64,000 bases of DNA, taken from contig JAIUOD010000003.1 of assembly GCA_020161405.1 (NCBI GenBank), forward strand, positions 529,392-593,391, read 5' to 3'. The stretch is from Pseudomonadota bacterium. GTDB lineage: Bacteria; Pseudomonadota; Alphaproteobacteria; Caulobacterales; Aquidulcibacteraceae. Of the stretch, positions 36,412 to 44,642 are shown piece after piece. Below the pieces are notes generated by a model. The model ran no database searches. It was not told where the DNA came from and saw only the letters and a list, made by a program, of their open reading frames with translations. Position 1 is the first letter of the stretch; each line of letters begins with the position of its first letter. The translations under genes were made by a program, and so were the position numbers.

Positions 36412-36911
36412 TGATACATTTTGATGCCACTACTGTTGCCGCTGTTGCATTCTTGATTTTTGTTTGTGGCCTAATATTTGGTGTGAAATTACCATCTGTA
36501 ATTGGTAATAGCCTTGATGAACAATCTAATGCCATCGCCAAAGAATTAGATCACGCAAAACAATTGCGCATCCAAGCTGAAGAATTGCGTAAAAGCTATG
36601 AAGCACAGCAAAAGCAAGCAGAAGAAGATGCAAAAGCGCTTATAGCGCAAGCTGAAACTGATGCCAAAGAGCTTAAAAAGCGTGCTAAATCGCAATTAGA
36701 AGCTGATATTGCGGCTAAAACTAAAGCTGCGAATGATCGTATTGAACGCGCGCAAGCAAATGCAATCAATGAAGTTCGTTCTTTTGCTGCGAATGCGGCA
36801 ATTGATGCGGCTCAAAAAATGATGATTGCAGGTTCTTCAGGCAAAGATGCAGATAAATTATTTGCTTCATCCCTTAAGAATATTGAGACTTCAATTTCTA
36901 AAGTGCAGTAA
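36411..36911 (+). CDS. atpF: ATP synthase F0 subunit b
   Basis: 166 residues. The N-terminal membrane helix (TTVAAVAFLIFVCGLIFGVKLP) is followed by the stalk helix (DEQSNAIAKELDHAKQLRIQAEELRKSYE...), then a C-terminal dimer-forming region. It is the last F0 gene, followed by a strong terminator. The F1 genes are not in the window. Confidence 0.95.
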   Translation: MIHFDATTVAAVAFLIFVCGLIFGVKLPSVIGNSLDEQSNAIAKELDHAKQLRIQAEELRKSYEAQQKQAEEDAKALIAQAETDAKELKKRAKSQLEADIAAKTKAANDRIERAQANAINEVRSFAANAAIDAAQKMMIAGSSGKDADKLFASSLKNIETSISKVQ

Positions 36912-36928
36912 TAAAAGAACTTTTACAA

Positions 36929-36961
36929 AAAGCCCCGAGGTTTTACTTCGGGGCTTTTTTT
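36929..36961 (+). terminator. Rho-independent terminator after the F0 operon
   Basis: AGCCCCGA (36931-36938) pairs with TCGGGGCT (36948-36955), flanked by AAAA on the left and TTTTTTTG on the right. It ends the atpI-atpF transcription unit. Confidence 0.93.
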
Positions 36962-37047
36962 GTTTTGGATAATATTACTACCAAAATGTAATAAATAATA
37001 TGTAGTTTTTTATATTACCAATTTTTGAATAATGTTAAGCGTGTTTT

Positions 37048-38142
37048 ATGGAACTTATTGAAATTGAAGCCCCAACAAAAAAACGTAATAAGAAAAGAAC
37101 TGCGCTTAGTTCAATACAAATGCTTCGTGGCATTGCCGCATTATTAGTGGCATTTGCGCATTTGCACGCAGTTGAAGCCAAATTAGGCGGCCCTATTATT
37201 TTTGGTACTTGGAGTTTAGCGGGCTTTAGTGGCGTTGATATTTTCTTTGTAATCTCTGGCTTTATTATGGTTTGGACAAATAAGAAAAACCATGGGCAAA
37301 TTTCAAAGCTTCCAAGATTTTGGCTTTTAAGGATTGCACGCATTTATCCAATTTGGTTTTTAGTTTGCGGGGCAATTTATTTTGTTTGGTTAATCCATCC
37401 TAATTGGGTTTATCATAGCCATAATTCAAATCCAGATATTTTAAAAAGCTTTCTTTTATTGCCACAAAAAGAATTGCCGCTTCATGCCGTTGGTTGGACA
37501 TTGGTTCATGAATTATGGTTTTATGTGGTTTTTGGTATTTTACTTTTAATTCCAAAGCAATATTTTCCAATAGGTATTTCTATTTGGGCGTCAATATTAA
37601 TTTTTTTAGCTATAATTGGATTTGACCCACAATCACCAGAATTAAGACTTATAACCCATCCACTTGGCCTTGAATTTATATGTGGGGCGATTGTTGGATT
37701 AATTGCCAATAAAGTGCCTACAAGATTTGGAACTCAAATTTTTGCAACAGGAATGTTGATTTTTATTGTTGGAATTTTTATTGCGACCCCAAATGCAAAT
37801 GATTTTTTTGCGCGCACCAATGATCGCGTAATCTTTTTTGCAATTCCATTTGCATTAATCATTCTTGGATTAGTAAAAATTGAGGAAGATGGCTGGAATG
37901 CGCCAAAAAATATGGTGCGCATTGGTGATTATTCTTATGCCTTATATTTAATCCATGTGCCGGCCTTTGCCGCCTGCGGACGATTAATGGCAAGATTTTC
38001 AAACCCAAATTCATTGGCCGATAATTTAATTTTCTGTGTAATATCATTAATTGTAGCGATTATTGCCGCCGCAATATTACACTTATTATTCGAGCGCCCA
38101 ATAATGAAAATGGCGCACAGACTAATGCCTGCGCGCCAATAA
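37048..38142 (+). CDS. Acyltransferase 3 family membrane protein
   Basis: 364 residues with about ten membrane helices. The family signature is clear: SIQMLRGIAALLVAFAHLHAVE (catalytic histidine), GFSGVDIFFVISGFIMVWTN, LARIYPIWFL, GWTLVHELWFYVVFGI, and a late YSYALYLIHVPAF. Such proteins O-acylate sugars of lipopolysaccharide, peptidoglycan or exopolysaccharide at the inner membrane; the substrate cannot be told. It stands alone between the F0 operon terminator and the convergent gcv operon. Confidence 0.92.
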   Translation: MELIEIEAPTKKRNKKRTALSSIQMLRGIAALLVAFAHLHAVEAKLGGPIIFGTWSLAGFSGVDIFFVISGFIMVWTNKKNHGQISKLPRFWLLRIARIYPIWFLVCGAIYFVWLIHPNWVYHSHNSNPDILKSFLLLPQKELPLHAVGWTLVHELWFYVVFGILLLIPKQYFPIGISIWASILIFLAIIGFDPQSPELRLITHPLGLEFICGAIVGLIANKVPTRFGTQIFATGMLIFIVGIFIATPNANDFFARTNDRVIFFAIPFALIILGLVKIEEDGWNAPKNMVRIGDYSYALYLIHVPAFAACGRLMARFSNPNSLADNLIFCVISLIVAIIAAAILHLLFERPIMKMAHRLMPARQ

Positions 38143-38158
38143 TTTCTATTTAGCGATA

Positions 38159-39700
38159 CTATTCAGCCGCCCATTTCAAAACAGGTTTACGCGCAGCTTG
38201 TGTTTCATCAAGACGTTTTGATGGTGCAAGATGCGGTGCATTATCAAATCTTGATTTATCATTTGATTTAGCAGCAACTGCCAATGCACGCATTGATGCA
38301 ATGAAAGTATCCAATGTCGCCTTGCTTTCGGTTTCTGTTGGTTCGATAAGCATTGCGCCATGAACCACAAGTGGGAAATACATGGTCATTGGATGATAGC
38401 CCTCGTCAATCATCGCCTTGGCAAAATCAAGAGTTGTTACCCCCGTACCTTCAAGGAAATGATCGTCAAACAAGGCTTCATGCATACAATAGCCGTCAAA
38501 TGCAGGTGACATTACATCTTTTAAGGATGCCAAAATATAATTGGCATTTAAAACCGCATCTTCAGCAACTTGTTTTAGGCCGTCATTGCCGTGCGAAAGC
38601 ATGTAAGACAAGGCACGAACATACATGCCCATTTGACCATGAAATGCCACCATACGCCCAAAAGCCTGTGCCGCCTCACCTGTTTCATTTTCGATTAGGT
38701 CAAAGCCATTTGAGGTTTTAACAACATAAGGGACAGGCGCAAATGGTGCCAAAGCCTCAGACAATACAGTCGGCCCCGAACCCGGCCCACCGCCACCATG
38801 CGGCGTAGAGAAGGTTTTATGCAAATTGATATGCATTGCATCAACACCAAGATCCGCAGGGCGAACCTTGCCAACAATAGCGTTAAAATTTGCACCATCA
38901 CAATAGAAATAACCGCCCGCAGAATGGATTAAATCGGCAATTTCTTTGATTTGTGGTTCAAATAGACCGCAAGTATTTGGGTTGGTAATCATGCAACCCG
39001 CCACATCATCGCCAAGTTTTGATTTGAAATCTTCCAAATCAACGCGACCATCATGCGTTTGCGCAACTTCATCAACTTCAAAGCCACATTGCGCCGCAGT
39101 TGCAGGGTTTGTGCCATGCGCAGATTTTGGAACCAATACACGTTTGCGATGTTGCTGCCCACGTGCATCAAGTGCCGCACGAATTGAAAGCATACCGCAT
39201 AATTCACCATGCGCACCCGCTTTTGGCGAAAGTGCAACCGATTTCATACCTGTTAAAGTCGTAAGCCAATGTGCAAGTTCGTGCATCAATTCTAACGCGC
39301 CCTGAACAGTTGAAACAGGTTGCAATGGGTGAATATCGGAAAACCCCGGTAAACGTGCCATTGCCTCGTTTAAACGTGGATTATGCTTCATTGTGCATGA
39401 ACCCAATGGGAATAGGCCCAAATCAATCGCATAATTACGTTGTGACAGGCGAACATAGTGACGAACCGCCTCTGGCTCCGACAGACCCGGTAAATTGATT
39501 TCTTCTTTACGGGCAAGATTTCCAAGGCGACTGTTACCAGTGGTTACATCTTCAATATCAACGCCTGTTGTATCTTTTGAACCATATTCAAAAATCAATT
39601 CAGTTTTTTGCAAAAGCCCTTTAGAACCCGATGTCGTCTGAACAACTTCCCCAACATTTCCATCAATCGAGGTTGGGCGACCAATATTATTCATAGCCAT
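38159..39700 (-). CDS. gcvPB: Glycine dehydrogenase (decarboxylating) subunit 2
   Basis: 513 residues. Subunit 2 of the two-part P protein carries the PLP lysine in DAMHINLHKTFSTPHGGGGPGSGP, with CDGANFNAIVG before it; GLFPLGSCTMKHNPRLNE lies near the N-terminus. P protein decarboxylates glycine and passes aminomethyl to the lipoyl arm of GcvH. The gene overlaps gcvPA by one base (TAATG) and ends the operon. A split P protein is usual in many bacteria, unlike the single-chain GcvP of Escherichia coli. Confidence 0.97.
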   Translation of the reverse strand: MAMNNIGRPTSIDGNVGEVVQTTSGSKGLLQKTELIFEYGSKDTTGVDIEDVTTGNSRLGNLARKEEINLPGLSEPEAVRHYVRLSQRNYAIDLGLFPLGSCTMKHNPRLNEAMARLPGFSDIHPLQPVSTVQGALELMHELAHWLTTLTGMKSVALSPKAGAHGELCGMLSIRAALDARGQQHRKRVLVPKSAHGTNPATAAQCGFEVDEVAQTHDGRVDLEDFKSKLGDDVAGCMITNPNTCGLFEPQIKEIADLIHSAGGYFYCDGANFNAIVGKVRPADLGVDAMHINLHKTFSTPHGGGGPGSGPTVLSEALAPFAPVPYVVKTSNGFDLIENETGEAAQAFGRMVAFHGQMGMYVRALSYMLSHGNDGLKQVAEDAVLNANYILASLKDVMSPAFDGYCMHEALFDDHFLEGTGVTTLDFAKAMIDEGYHPMTMYFPLVVHGAMLIEPTETESKATLDTFIASMRALAVAAKSNDKSRFDNAPHLAPSKRLDETQAARKPVLKWAAE

Positions 39701-41049
39701 TATAAAACCCCTTTCAATGCATTTGCCAAAGCTGCAATATCATCATCAGTCACAGTTTCTGTCGCCGCAACCAATAGAACATTTTTCATTTCATCTGAAC
39801 ATTCAGGATTTATACGGCTATAAGGAACACCTGCCAAAATTCCCTGTTTTGCCAATTCATCAACAATTGGTGCCGCAGGTTTTGGAAGTGCCACAGCAAA
39901 TTCATTAAAGAAAGTCTGTGTTAAAGGTTTCACCCCATCAATCGCGCTTAAGGTATCATAAGTTTGGCACGCGCGCGCATGATTTACGCTTGCAAGTTTG
40001 CTTAAACCCTTTTGCCCCAACAAGCTAAGATGTATTGTGAAGGCAAGCGCACAAAGACCTGAATTTGTACAGATATTTGATGTTGCTTTTTCCCGCCTAA
40101 TATGCTGCTCACGGGTTGAAAGCGTTAGAACGAAACCGCGATTTCCATCCAAATCCACTGTCTGCCCTGCAAGGCGCCCTGGCATTTGGCGCATATATTT
40201 TTCTTTACATGCGAATAGACCAACATAAGGGCCACCAAAATTAAGCGCATTGCCGATTGATTGGCCTTCACCAACCACAATATCAATGCCCATTGCGCCC
40301 AATGGTTCAATCGCACCAAAAGCCATTACTTCGGTGAATACGCCAATTGCCAATGCGCCATTTTCTTGCGCCGCCTTGGCAATATCCGACAAATCAGTAA
40401 TTGTTCCAAACACATTTGGGCAAGAAACAACGACAGCGGCAGTTTCTTTATCTAAATGCTTCAAAACTTCGGCTTCACCATCGACGCAAGCGGGTAAAAC
40501 CACCATTTCAATGCCAATATTATCAGCCAAAGAATGTGTTACCGCCGCATAATGCGGATGAATACCGCCAGAGAAGATAACTTTCTTACGTTTTGTAACC
40601 CGGCAAGCCATAACAATTGCTTCGGCGCAGGCGGTTGAACCATCATACATTGATGCATTGGCAACTTCACAACCCAAAAGCCTTGCAACTTGGGTTTGGA
40701 ATTCAAAAAGACTTTGCAATGTGCCTTGTGCAATTTCTGGCTGATATGGCGTATATGAAGTCAAAAATTCCGAACGTTGAATTATGTGATCAACCGATGC
40801 AGGAACATGGTGCTTATACGCCCCTGCCCCACAAAAGAATGGAACACTTCCTGCATTGGTGTTTTTTGCCGCCATATTTGACAATTTGCGTGAAACCGCA
40901 AGTTCGCTCATGGCGCTTGAAAGGCCATCAATTGGTGCATTAAGTCTTGCAAATTCAGGAACATCGCCAAAAAGTGCATCAACCGAGCGTGTACCAATTG
41001 TCTCAAGCATTTGCGCCCTATCGGCTGGCTTAAGTGGTAGATAACGCAT
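39700..41049 (-). CDS. gcvPA: Glycine dehydrogenase (decarboxylating) subunit 1
   Basis: 449 residues, homologous to the N-terminal half of single-chain GcvP. Motifs are [68 protein letters not shown] and [22 protein letters not shown] [17 protein letters not shown]. It forms a tetramer with subunit 2 and lacks the PLP lysine. It is one base from gcvH, so translation is likely coupled. Confidence 0.97.
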   Translation of the reverse strand: MRYLPLKPADRAQMLETIGTRSVDALFGDVPEFARLNAPIDGLSSAMSELAVSRKLSNMAAKNTNAGSVPFFCGAGAYKHHVPASVDHIIQRSEFLTSYTPYQPEIAQGTLQSLFEFQTQVARLLGCEVANASMYDGSTACAEAIVMACRVTKRKKVIFSGGIHPHYAAVTHSLADNIGIEMVVLPACVDGEAEVLKHLDKETAAVVVSCPNVFGTITDLSDIAKAAQENGALAIGVFTEVMAFGAIEPLGAMGIDIVVGEGQSIGNALNFGGPYVGLFACKEKYMRQMPGRLAGQTVDLDGNRGFVLTLSTREQHIRREKATSNICTNSGLCALAFTIHLSLLGQKGLSKLASVNHARACQTYDTLSAIDGVKPLTQTFFNEFAVALPKPAAPIVDELAKQGILAGVPYSRINPECSDEMKNVLLVAATETVTDDDIAALANALKGVL

Positions 41050-41050
41050 A

Positions 41051-41422
41051 TTATAGGCTTTCTAAATAGGCTTTATAAGCGGCTTCATCCATCAATTCGT
41101 CTAATTGTGATGGATTAGAAACTTTAACAATTGCAAACCAACCATCAGCCTCAGCAGATGAATTTACGGTTTCAGGCGCGCCAGATAATTCGGCATTTCC
41201 TTCAACAACTTCGCAATCAATTGGCGCATAAACGTCAGATGCCGCTTTCACGCTTTCAACAACTGCGATCGCATCGCCTTTTGCAATAGTTTTGCCTGCT
41301 TCTGGAACTTCAACATAAACCACATCACCCAATTGGTCGGCGGCATATTGCGTAATACCAACTTTGGCAGTTTCGCCGTCAGTTTTAATCCATTCATGGT
41401 CTTTGGTAAATTTAACACTCAT
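41051..41422 (-). CDS. gcvH: Glycine cleavage system H protein
   Basis: 123 residues from the ATG at 41422, chosen for its AAGGA ribosome site; a GTG at 41440 is an earlier alternative. The lipoyl-carrying lysine is in [18 protein letters not shown] (Lys59). H protein shuttles the aminomethyl group between P, T and L proteins. Position between gcvT and gcvPA is standard. Confidence 0.97.
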   Translation of the reverse strand: MSVKFTKDHEWIKTDGETAKVGITQYAADQLGDVVYVEVPEAGKTIAKGDAIAVVESVKAASDVYAPIDCEVVEGNAELSGAPETVNSSAEADGWFAIVKVSNPSQLDELMDEAAYKAYLESL

Positions 41423-41436
41423 TTTAAAAATTCCTT

Positions 41437-42591
41437 TCACGGGCGGTAATAATTATGGGGAACAAATGGCATGCCACAGATTTTGGCAGGGCGCGCAACA
41501 CCACGCACCATCAAATTAACTGGCGTGCCAATTTCGGCAAACTTTGAATCAACATAGGCCATAGCAAGTGGGCCACCCAAAGATGGGCCAAAACCACCAG
41601 AAGTGATAATCCCGATTTTATTGCCATCTTGATCTTGGATTTCAACGCCTTCACGTGCAGGTGCTTTATCTAAAAATTCAATACCAACGCGTTTACGGCT
41701 TGGGCCATTTGCCAATTCAGCTAAAATGCGTTCACTTGCTTTAAAGTCGGCACGTTCGCGGCGGCATTTTTGGATTGTCCATTTTAAATCAGCTTCGATT
41801 GGGCTTATGCTATTGTCTAAATCATGACCATAAAGGCAAAGGCCAGCCTCTAGGCGCAAACTATCACGCGCGCCAAGGCCGATTGCTTTTACATCTTCAT
41901 TGGCAAGCAATTCATTAATGGCTTCAAGGCAAAAATCTTTACCCAATAGAATTTCAAAACCATCTTCACCAGTATAACCAGAGCGTGAAATTGTAACTTC
42001 GCCCCATTTGGTTGTGAATTTATCAAAATTCATAAATCCAAGATTTGCAGCCTCTGGCGCAATAATTTTTATGGCTTCTTTTGCCTTTGGGCCTTGCAAT
42101 GCCACAAGTGCATTTTCATCAAGGCGAATTGTTTTGGCAATTCCTGCGCCAATTTCATCAAAAATGCGCCAGTCATCGTTTTTACCACCAGCATTCACAA
42201 CAATATAAAGACCGCCTTGGTCAAAATCAGAAACTGGGCGGGCAACCATTAAATCGTCAATGATACCACCATCATCATTCAATAATGTTGTATAACGAAT
42301 TTGACCGCGTTTAAGACCTTGAATATCGCAAGGCAAAATCGGCTCCAATACTTTGGCGATTTTTATATGGGCTTCATCAGGTGTAAGATTAGATTTATCA
42401 AGCAATTCATAATTACTTGGCCCCATGTGCGATACATCAAAAAGACCCGCATTTTCGCGTGTCCAAATATGTTCTTTAATAACGCCATCTTTGAATTGAA
42501 CCGGCATATTATAGCCCGCAAATTCAACCATGCGCGCACCCATTTCGGCCCACAGACCTGATAATGGCGTTTGTAATAATTCTTGTGACAT
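41437..42591 (-). CDS. gcvT: Glycine cleavage system T protein (aminomethyltransferase)
   Basis: 384 residues from the ATG at 42591 with GGGGTG as ribosome site; the frame extends to 42609. Motifs: [24 protein letters not shown] (folate-binding), [12 protein letters not shown], and the C-terminal RKRVGIEF. It transfers the methylene group from the H-protein arm to tetrahydrofolate and frees ammonia. It is the first gene of gcvT-gcvH-gcvPA-gcvPB, controlled by the riboswitch upstream. Confidence 0.97.
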   Translation of the reverse strand: MSQELLQTPLSGLWAEMGARMVEFAGYNMPVQFKDGVIKEHIWTRENAGLFDVSHMGPSNYELLDKSNLTPDEAHIKIAKVLEPILPCDIQGLKRGQIRYTTLLNDDGGIIDDLMVARPVSDFDQGGLYIVVNAGGKNDDWRIFDEIGAGIAKTIRLDENALVALQGPKAKEAIKIIAPEAANLGFMNFDKFTTKWGEVTISRSGYTGEDGFEILLGKDFCLEAINELLANEDVKAIGLGARDSLRLEAGLCLYGHDLDNSISPIEADLKWTIQKCRRERADFKASERILAELANGPSRKRVGIEFLDKAPAREGVEIQDQDGNKIGIITSGGFGPSLGGPLAMAYVDSKFAEIGTPVNLMVRGVARPAKICGMPFVPHNYYRP

Positions 42592-42612
42592 TTCACCCCG
42601 CAAACGCATCTA

Positions 42613-42626
42613 ACGGGCAAGCCCGT
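42613..42626 (-). promoter_or_regulatory. Palindrome between the glycine riboswitch and the gcvT ribosome site
   Basis: ACGGGC-AA-GCCCGT lies 22 to 35 bases before the gcvT start codon, between the second aptamer and the GGGGTG ribosome site. It may be part of the expression platform. Confidence 0.5.
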
Positions 42627-42636
42627 ATATTTTGCG

Positions 42637-42798
42637 CCCCCGCTGTCTAAACTGCATAAGCAGTGCCTGAGAGATTTGCTCCTTCGGCGGTGGTTTCCCA
42701 CACTCTCCAGCGTGTTAATCCGTCTGCGGTCCATTTGCCTGAGAGTTTCCGGGGCGGTTGCTCCTTCGGCGTGATTTAAACACTCTCCCGCAGAGGAG
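42637..42798 (-). ncRNA. Tandem glycine riboswitch of the gcv operon
   Basis: On the minus strand two consecutive glycine aptamers are recognised, each with the conserved GGAGAGTGT, GCCGAAGGAGCAA and CTCTCAGGCA blocks. The first aptamer occupies about 42722-42796, closed by TCTGCGG pairing with CCGCAGA. The second occupies about 42641-42714, closed by CGCTG pairing with CAGCG, and contains a hairpin ACTGC/GCAGT. Tandem glycine aptamers normally turn on gcv genes when glycine is abundant. It starts about 207 bases before the gcvT start codon. Assignment is by motif. Confidence 0.95.
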
Positions 42799-42810
42799 AT
42801 ATTTGGCTAT

Positions 42811-42836
42811 TTGACCTGTATTTCATATAAGGTCAA
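42811..42836. promoter_or_regulatory. Dyad TTGACCT...AGGTCAA upstream of the gcv leader
   Basis: TTGACCT (42811-42817) and AGGTCAA (42830-42836) form an inverted repeat with a 12-base gap. On the minus strand the TTGACC could serve as a -35 box for the gcv leader, whose transcript would start near 42800, so an operator overlapping the promoter is possible. Confidence 0.45.
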
Positions 42837-43280
42837 GTGTAATTGCATTTTAAATTAAATAATTTTCAATCAACAATATATTTGCAATAAAAATAAGCAA
42901 ATAATGCAAAAGGGGTTGCATTAAATTAATAATACAACCCCTACCCCTCAATATTGCATAAGGGGAGCGAAAAACAAAAAAGCCCAAAGTCTGCGCTTTT
43001 ACAATATCAATAAATCTCGCAATTTCCACCACACCACTTTAACATGGCACGTATTTAATATTATTGCCAACTTACTTCGATATTGCTATTATGCTTTTCT
43101 ATATTGAAGTGTATATCTAAATTGTATTTTAGCAAGTATTTTTTGATTTTTTGCCTAATTAAATTTAAATTGTCATTTCAATGACTTATATAATATTTTA
43201 CGAATCGATTTCAATTTATCCACAGAAAGATGATTCTTAAAAATTAAAGCGGCGTTATAAAGACAATTAAGGAGAAAAAT
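42837..43280. other. Gene-poor AT-rich region between the gcv leader and the SPFH gene
   Basis: About 440 bases without a convincing gene. It contains an inverted repeat AGGGGTTG/CAACCCCT (42911-42918 and 42935-42942) near C-rich tracts, and another short GTCAT/ATGAC repeat near 43170. A 60-codon minus-strand open frame (42850-43032) has no ribosome site and is probably not coding. The promoter of the SPFH gene should be in the last 100 bases. Confidence 0.5.
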
Positions 43281-44189
43281 ATGGGTTCGACAATTTTTGC
43301 AATTGTGCTTTTGGTTTTGGGGATTTCTTTTGTGGCATCCACAATCAAAATTGTGCCACAGGGTTATCAATTCACTGTTGAACGATTTGGTAAATTCACA
43401 CGAATTCTTCCACCTGGTATTAGTTTCCTTGTTCCTTTTATTGATACTGTTGGTCGTAAAATCTCAATGATGGAGGCGGTGTTTGACGTACAGCGCCAAG
43501 AAGTTATCACACGCGATAATGCGATGGTAAGTTGCGATGCAGTTGTATTCACCCAAGTTTATGATGCCGCAAAGGCCGCCTATGAAGTTGAAAATCTTCG
43601 CCTTGCCATTAGTAATTTGGTTTTGACCAATCTTCGAACTGTTGTTGGCTCCCTTGAACTTGATGAGGTTTTGTCGCAACGCGACCAAATCAATAGCAAA
43701 TTATTGCAAACAATTGATGCCGCAACTTCACCATGGGGTATTAAAGTTGTTCGTATTGAAATTAAGGATATTACTCCTCCCGCTAACCTTCTTGAAGCTA
43801 TGGCACGCCAAATGAAGGCAGAACGTGATAAACGCGCCGAAATCACAGAGGCCGAAGGTTCGCGCGCCGCAGCTATCCTTCGCGCAGAAGGCTTGAAACA
43901 ATCAACCATCCTTGAAGCAGAGGCACGCAAAGAAGCAGCTTACCGCGATGCAGAAGCCCGTGAAAGAAGCGCAGAAGCAGAGGCAAATGCAACCACAATG
44001 GTTTCCGAAGCAATTGCAAAAGGCGATGTACAGGCTATTAATTACTTCCTTGCACAAAAATACATTGAAGCATTCGGCAAACTTGCCACTTCACCACAGC
44101 AAAAAACATTGATTGTTCCAGCTGATTTTTCGGGCATTGCTGGTACGGTTGAAGGTATTAAATCACTTTTAGATAAAGGCGATAAATAG
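43281..44189 (+). CDS. SPFH/band 7 (stomatin-like) protein, QmcA-like
   Basis: 302 residues. A single N-terminal membrane helix (IFAIVLLVLGISFVAS) is followed by the band 7 domain (IVPQGYQFTVERFGKFTRILPPGISFLVPFIDTVGRKI) and a long Ala/Glu-rich coiled coil (about 185-240). Such proteins form large rings in membranes and organise microdomains. AAGGAG precedes the ATG. The downstream NfeD-like gene (gap of 6 bases) is the usual partner and supports the call. Confidence 0.94.
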   Translation: MGSTIFAIVLLVLGISFVASTIKIVPQGYQFTVERFGKFTRILPPGISFLVPFIDTVGRKISMMEAVFDVQRQEVITRDNAMVSCDAVVFTQVYDAAKAAYEVENLRLAISNLVLTNLRTVVGSLELDEVLSQRDQINSKLLQTIDAATSPWGIKVVRIEIKDITPPANLLEAMARQMKAERDKRAEITEAEGSRAAAILRAEGLKQSTILEAEARKEAAYRDAEARERSAEAEANATTMVSEAIAKGDVQAINYFLAQKYIEAFGKLATSPQQKTLIVPADFSGIAGTVEGIKSLLDKGDK

Positions 44190-44195
44190 TTGGAT

Positions 44196-44642
44196 ATGAT
44201 AGACTTTTTTCAAAACCATCCTTTTTGGGCTTGGGCAAGTTTGGCAGTCATTTTTTTGATTGCCGAATTGCTTACTATGACAACTTATCTTTTATGGTTA
44301 GGGGTTGCGGCGGCAATTAATTCGCTTATAATTCTTATGTTCCCGAATATGCCATTATGGGCATCGGTAACAATATTTGCGATTTTATCGATATTAAGCG
44401 TTATAATCGGGCGTAAATTTTTTAACCCGCACGCAAAGTCACATAATGAAAGCCTAAATAGCCCAAATCATCGCCTTTTAAACCAAGAAGCAATCGCCAA
44501 TGAAGATTTTATCAATGGCATTGGCGCGCTTCAAATCGGTGATACAATGTGGCGGGCAACATCCAAAGCTGAAATCAAAAAAGGCGATAAGGTTAAAATT
44601 CACGCCATTGATGGTGTAACTTTGGATGTTATAAAATTATAA
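44196..44642 (+). CDS. NfeD-like membrane protein
   Basis: 148 residues from the ATG at 44196; a TTG at 44190 directly follows the SPFH stop codon. Hydrophobic helices at about 8-26 and 31-74 carry LIAELLTMTTYLLWLGVAAAINSL, and the C-terminal domain is an OB-fold (QEAIANEDFINGIGALQIGDTMWRATSKAEIKKGDKVKIHAIDGVTLDV). NfeD proteins pair with SPFH proteins in the membrane. The end overlaps the convergent TonB receptor gene by 6 bases. Confidence 0.92.
   Translation: MIDFFQNHPFWAWASLAVIFLIAELLTMTTYLLWLGVAAAINSLIILMFPNMPLWASVTIFAILSILSVIIGRKFFNPHAKSHNESLNSPNHRLLNQEAIANEDFINGIGALQIGDTMWRATSKAEIKKGDKVKIHAIDGVTLDVIKL

Noticed and set aside
38353..38721. Plus-strand open frame of 122 codons inside gcvPB
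   Set aside because: Antisense shadow of a well-supported gene; no recognisable domain.
42850..43032. 60-codon minus-strand open frame
   Set aside because: No ribosome site, hydrophobic C-terminal residues from AT-rich sequence, and overlap with a hairpin; probably not a gene.
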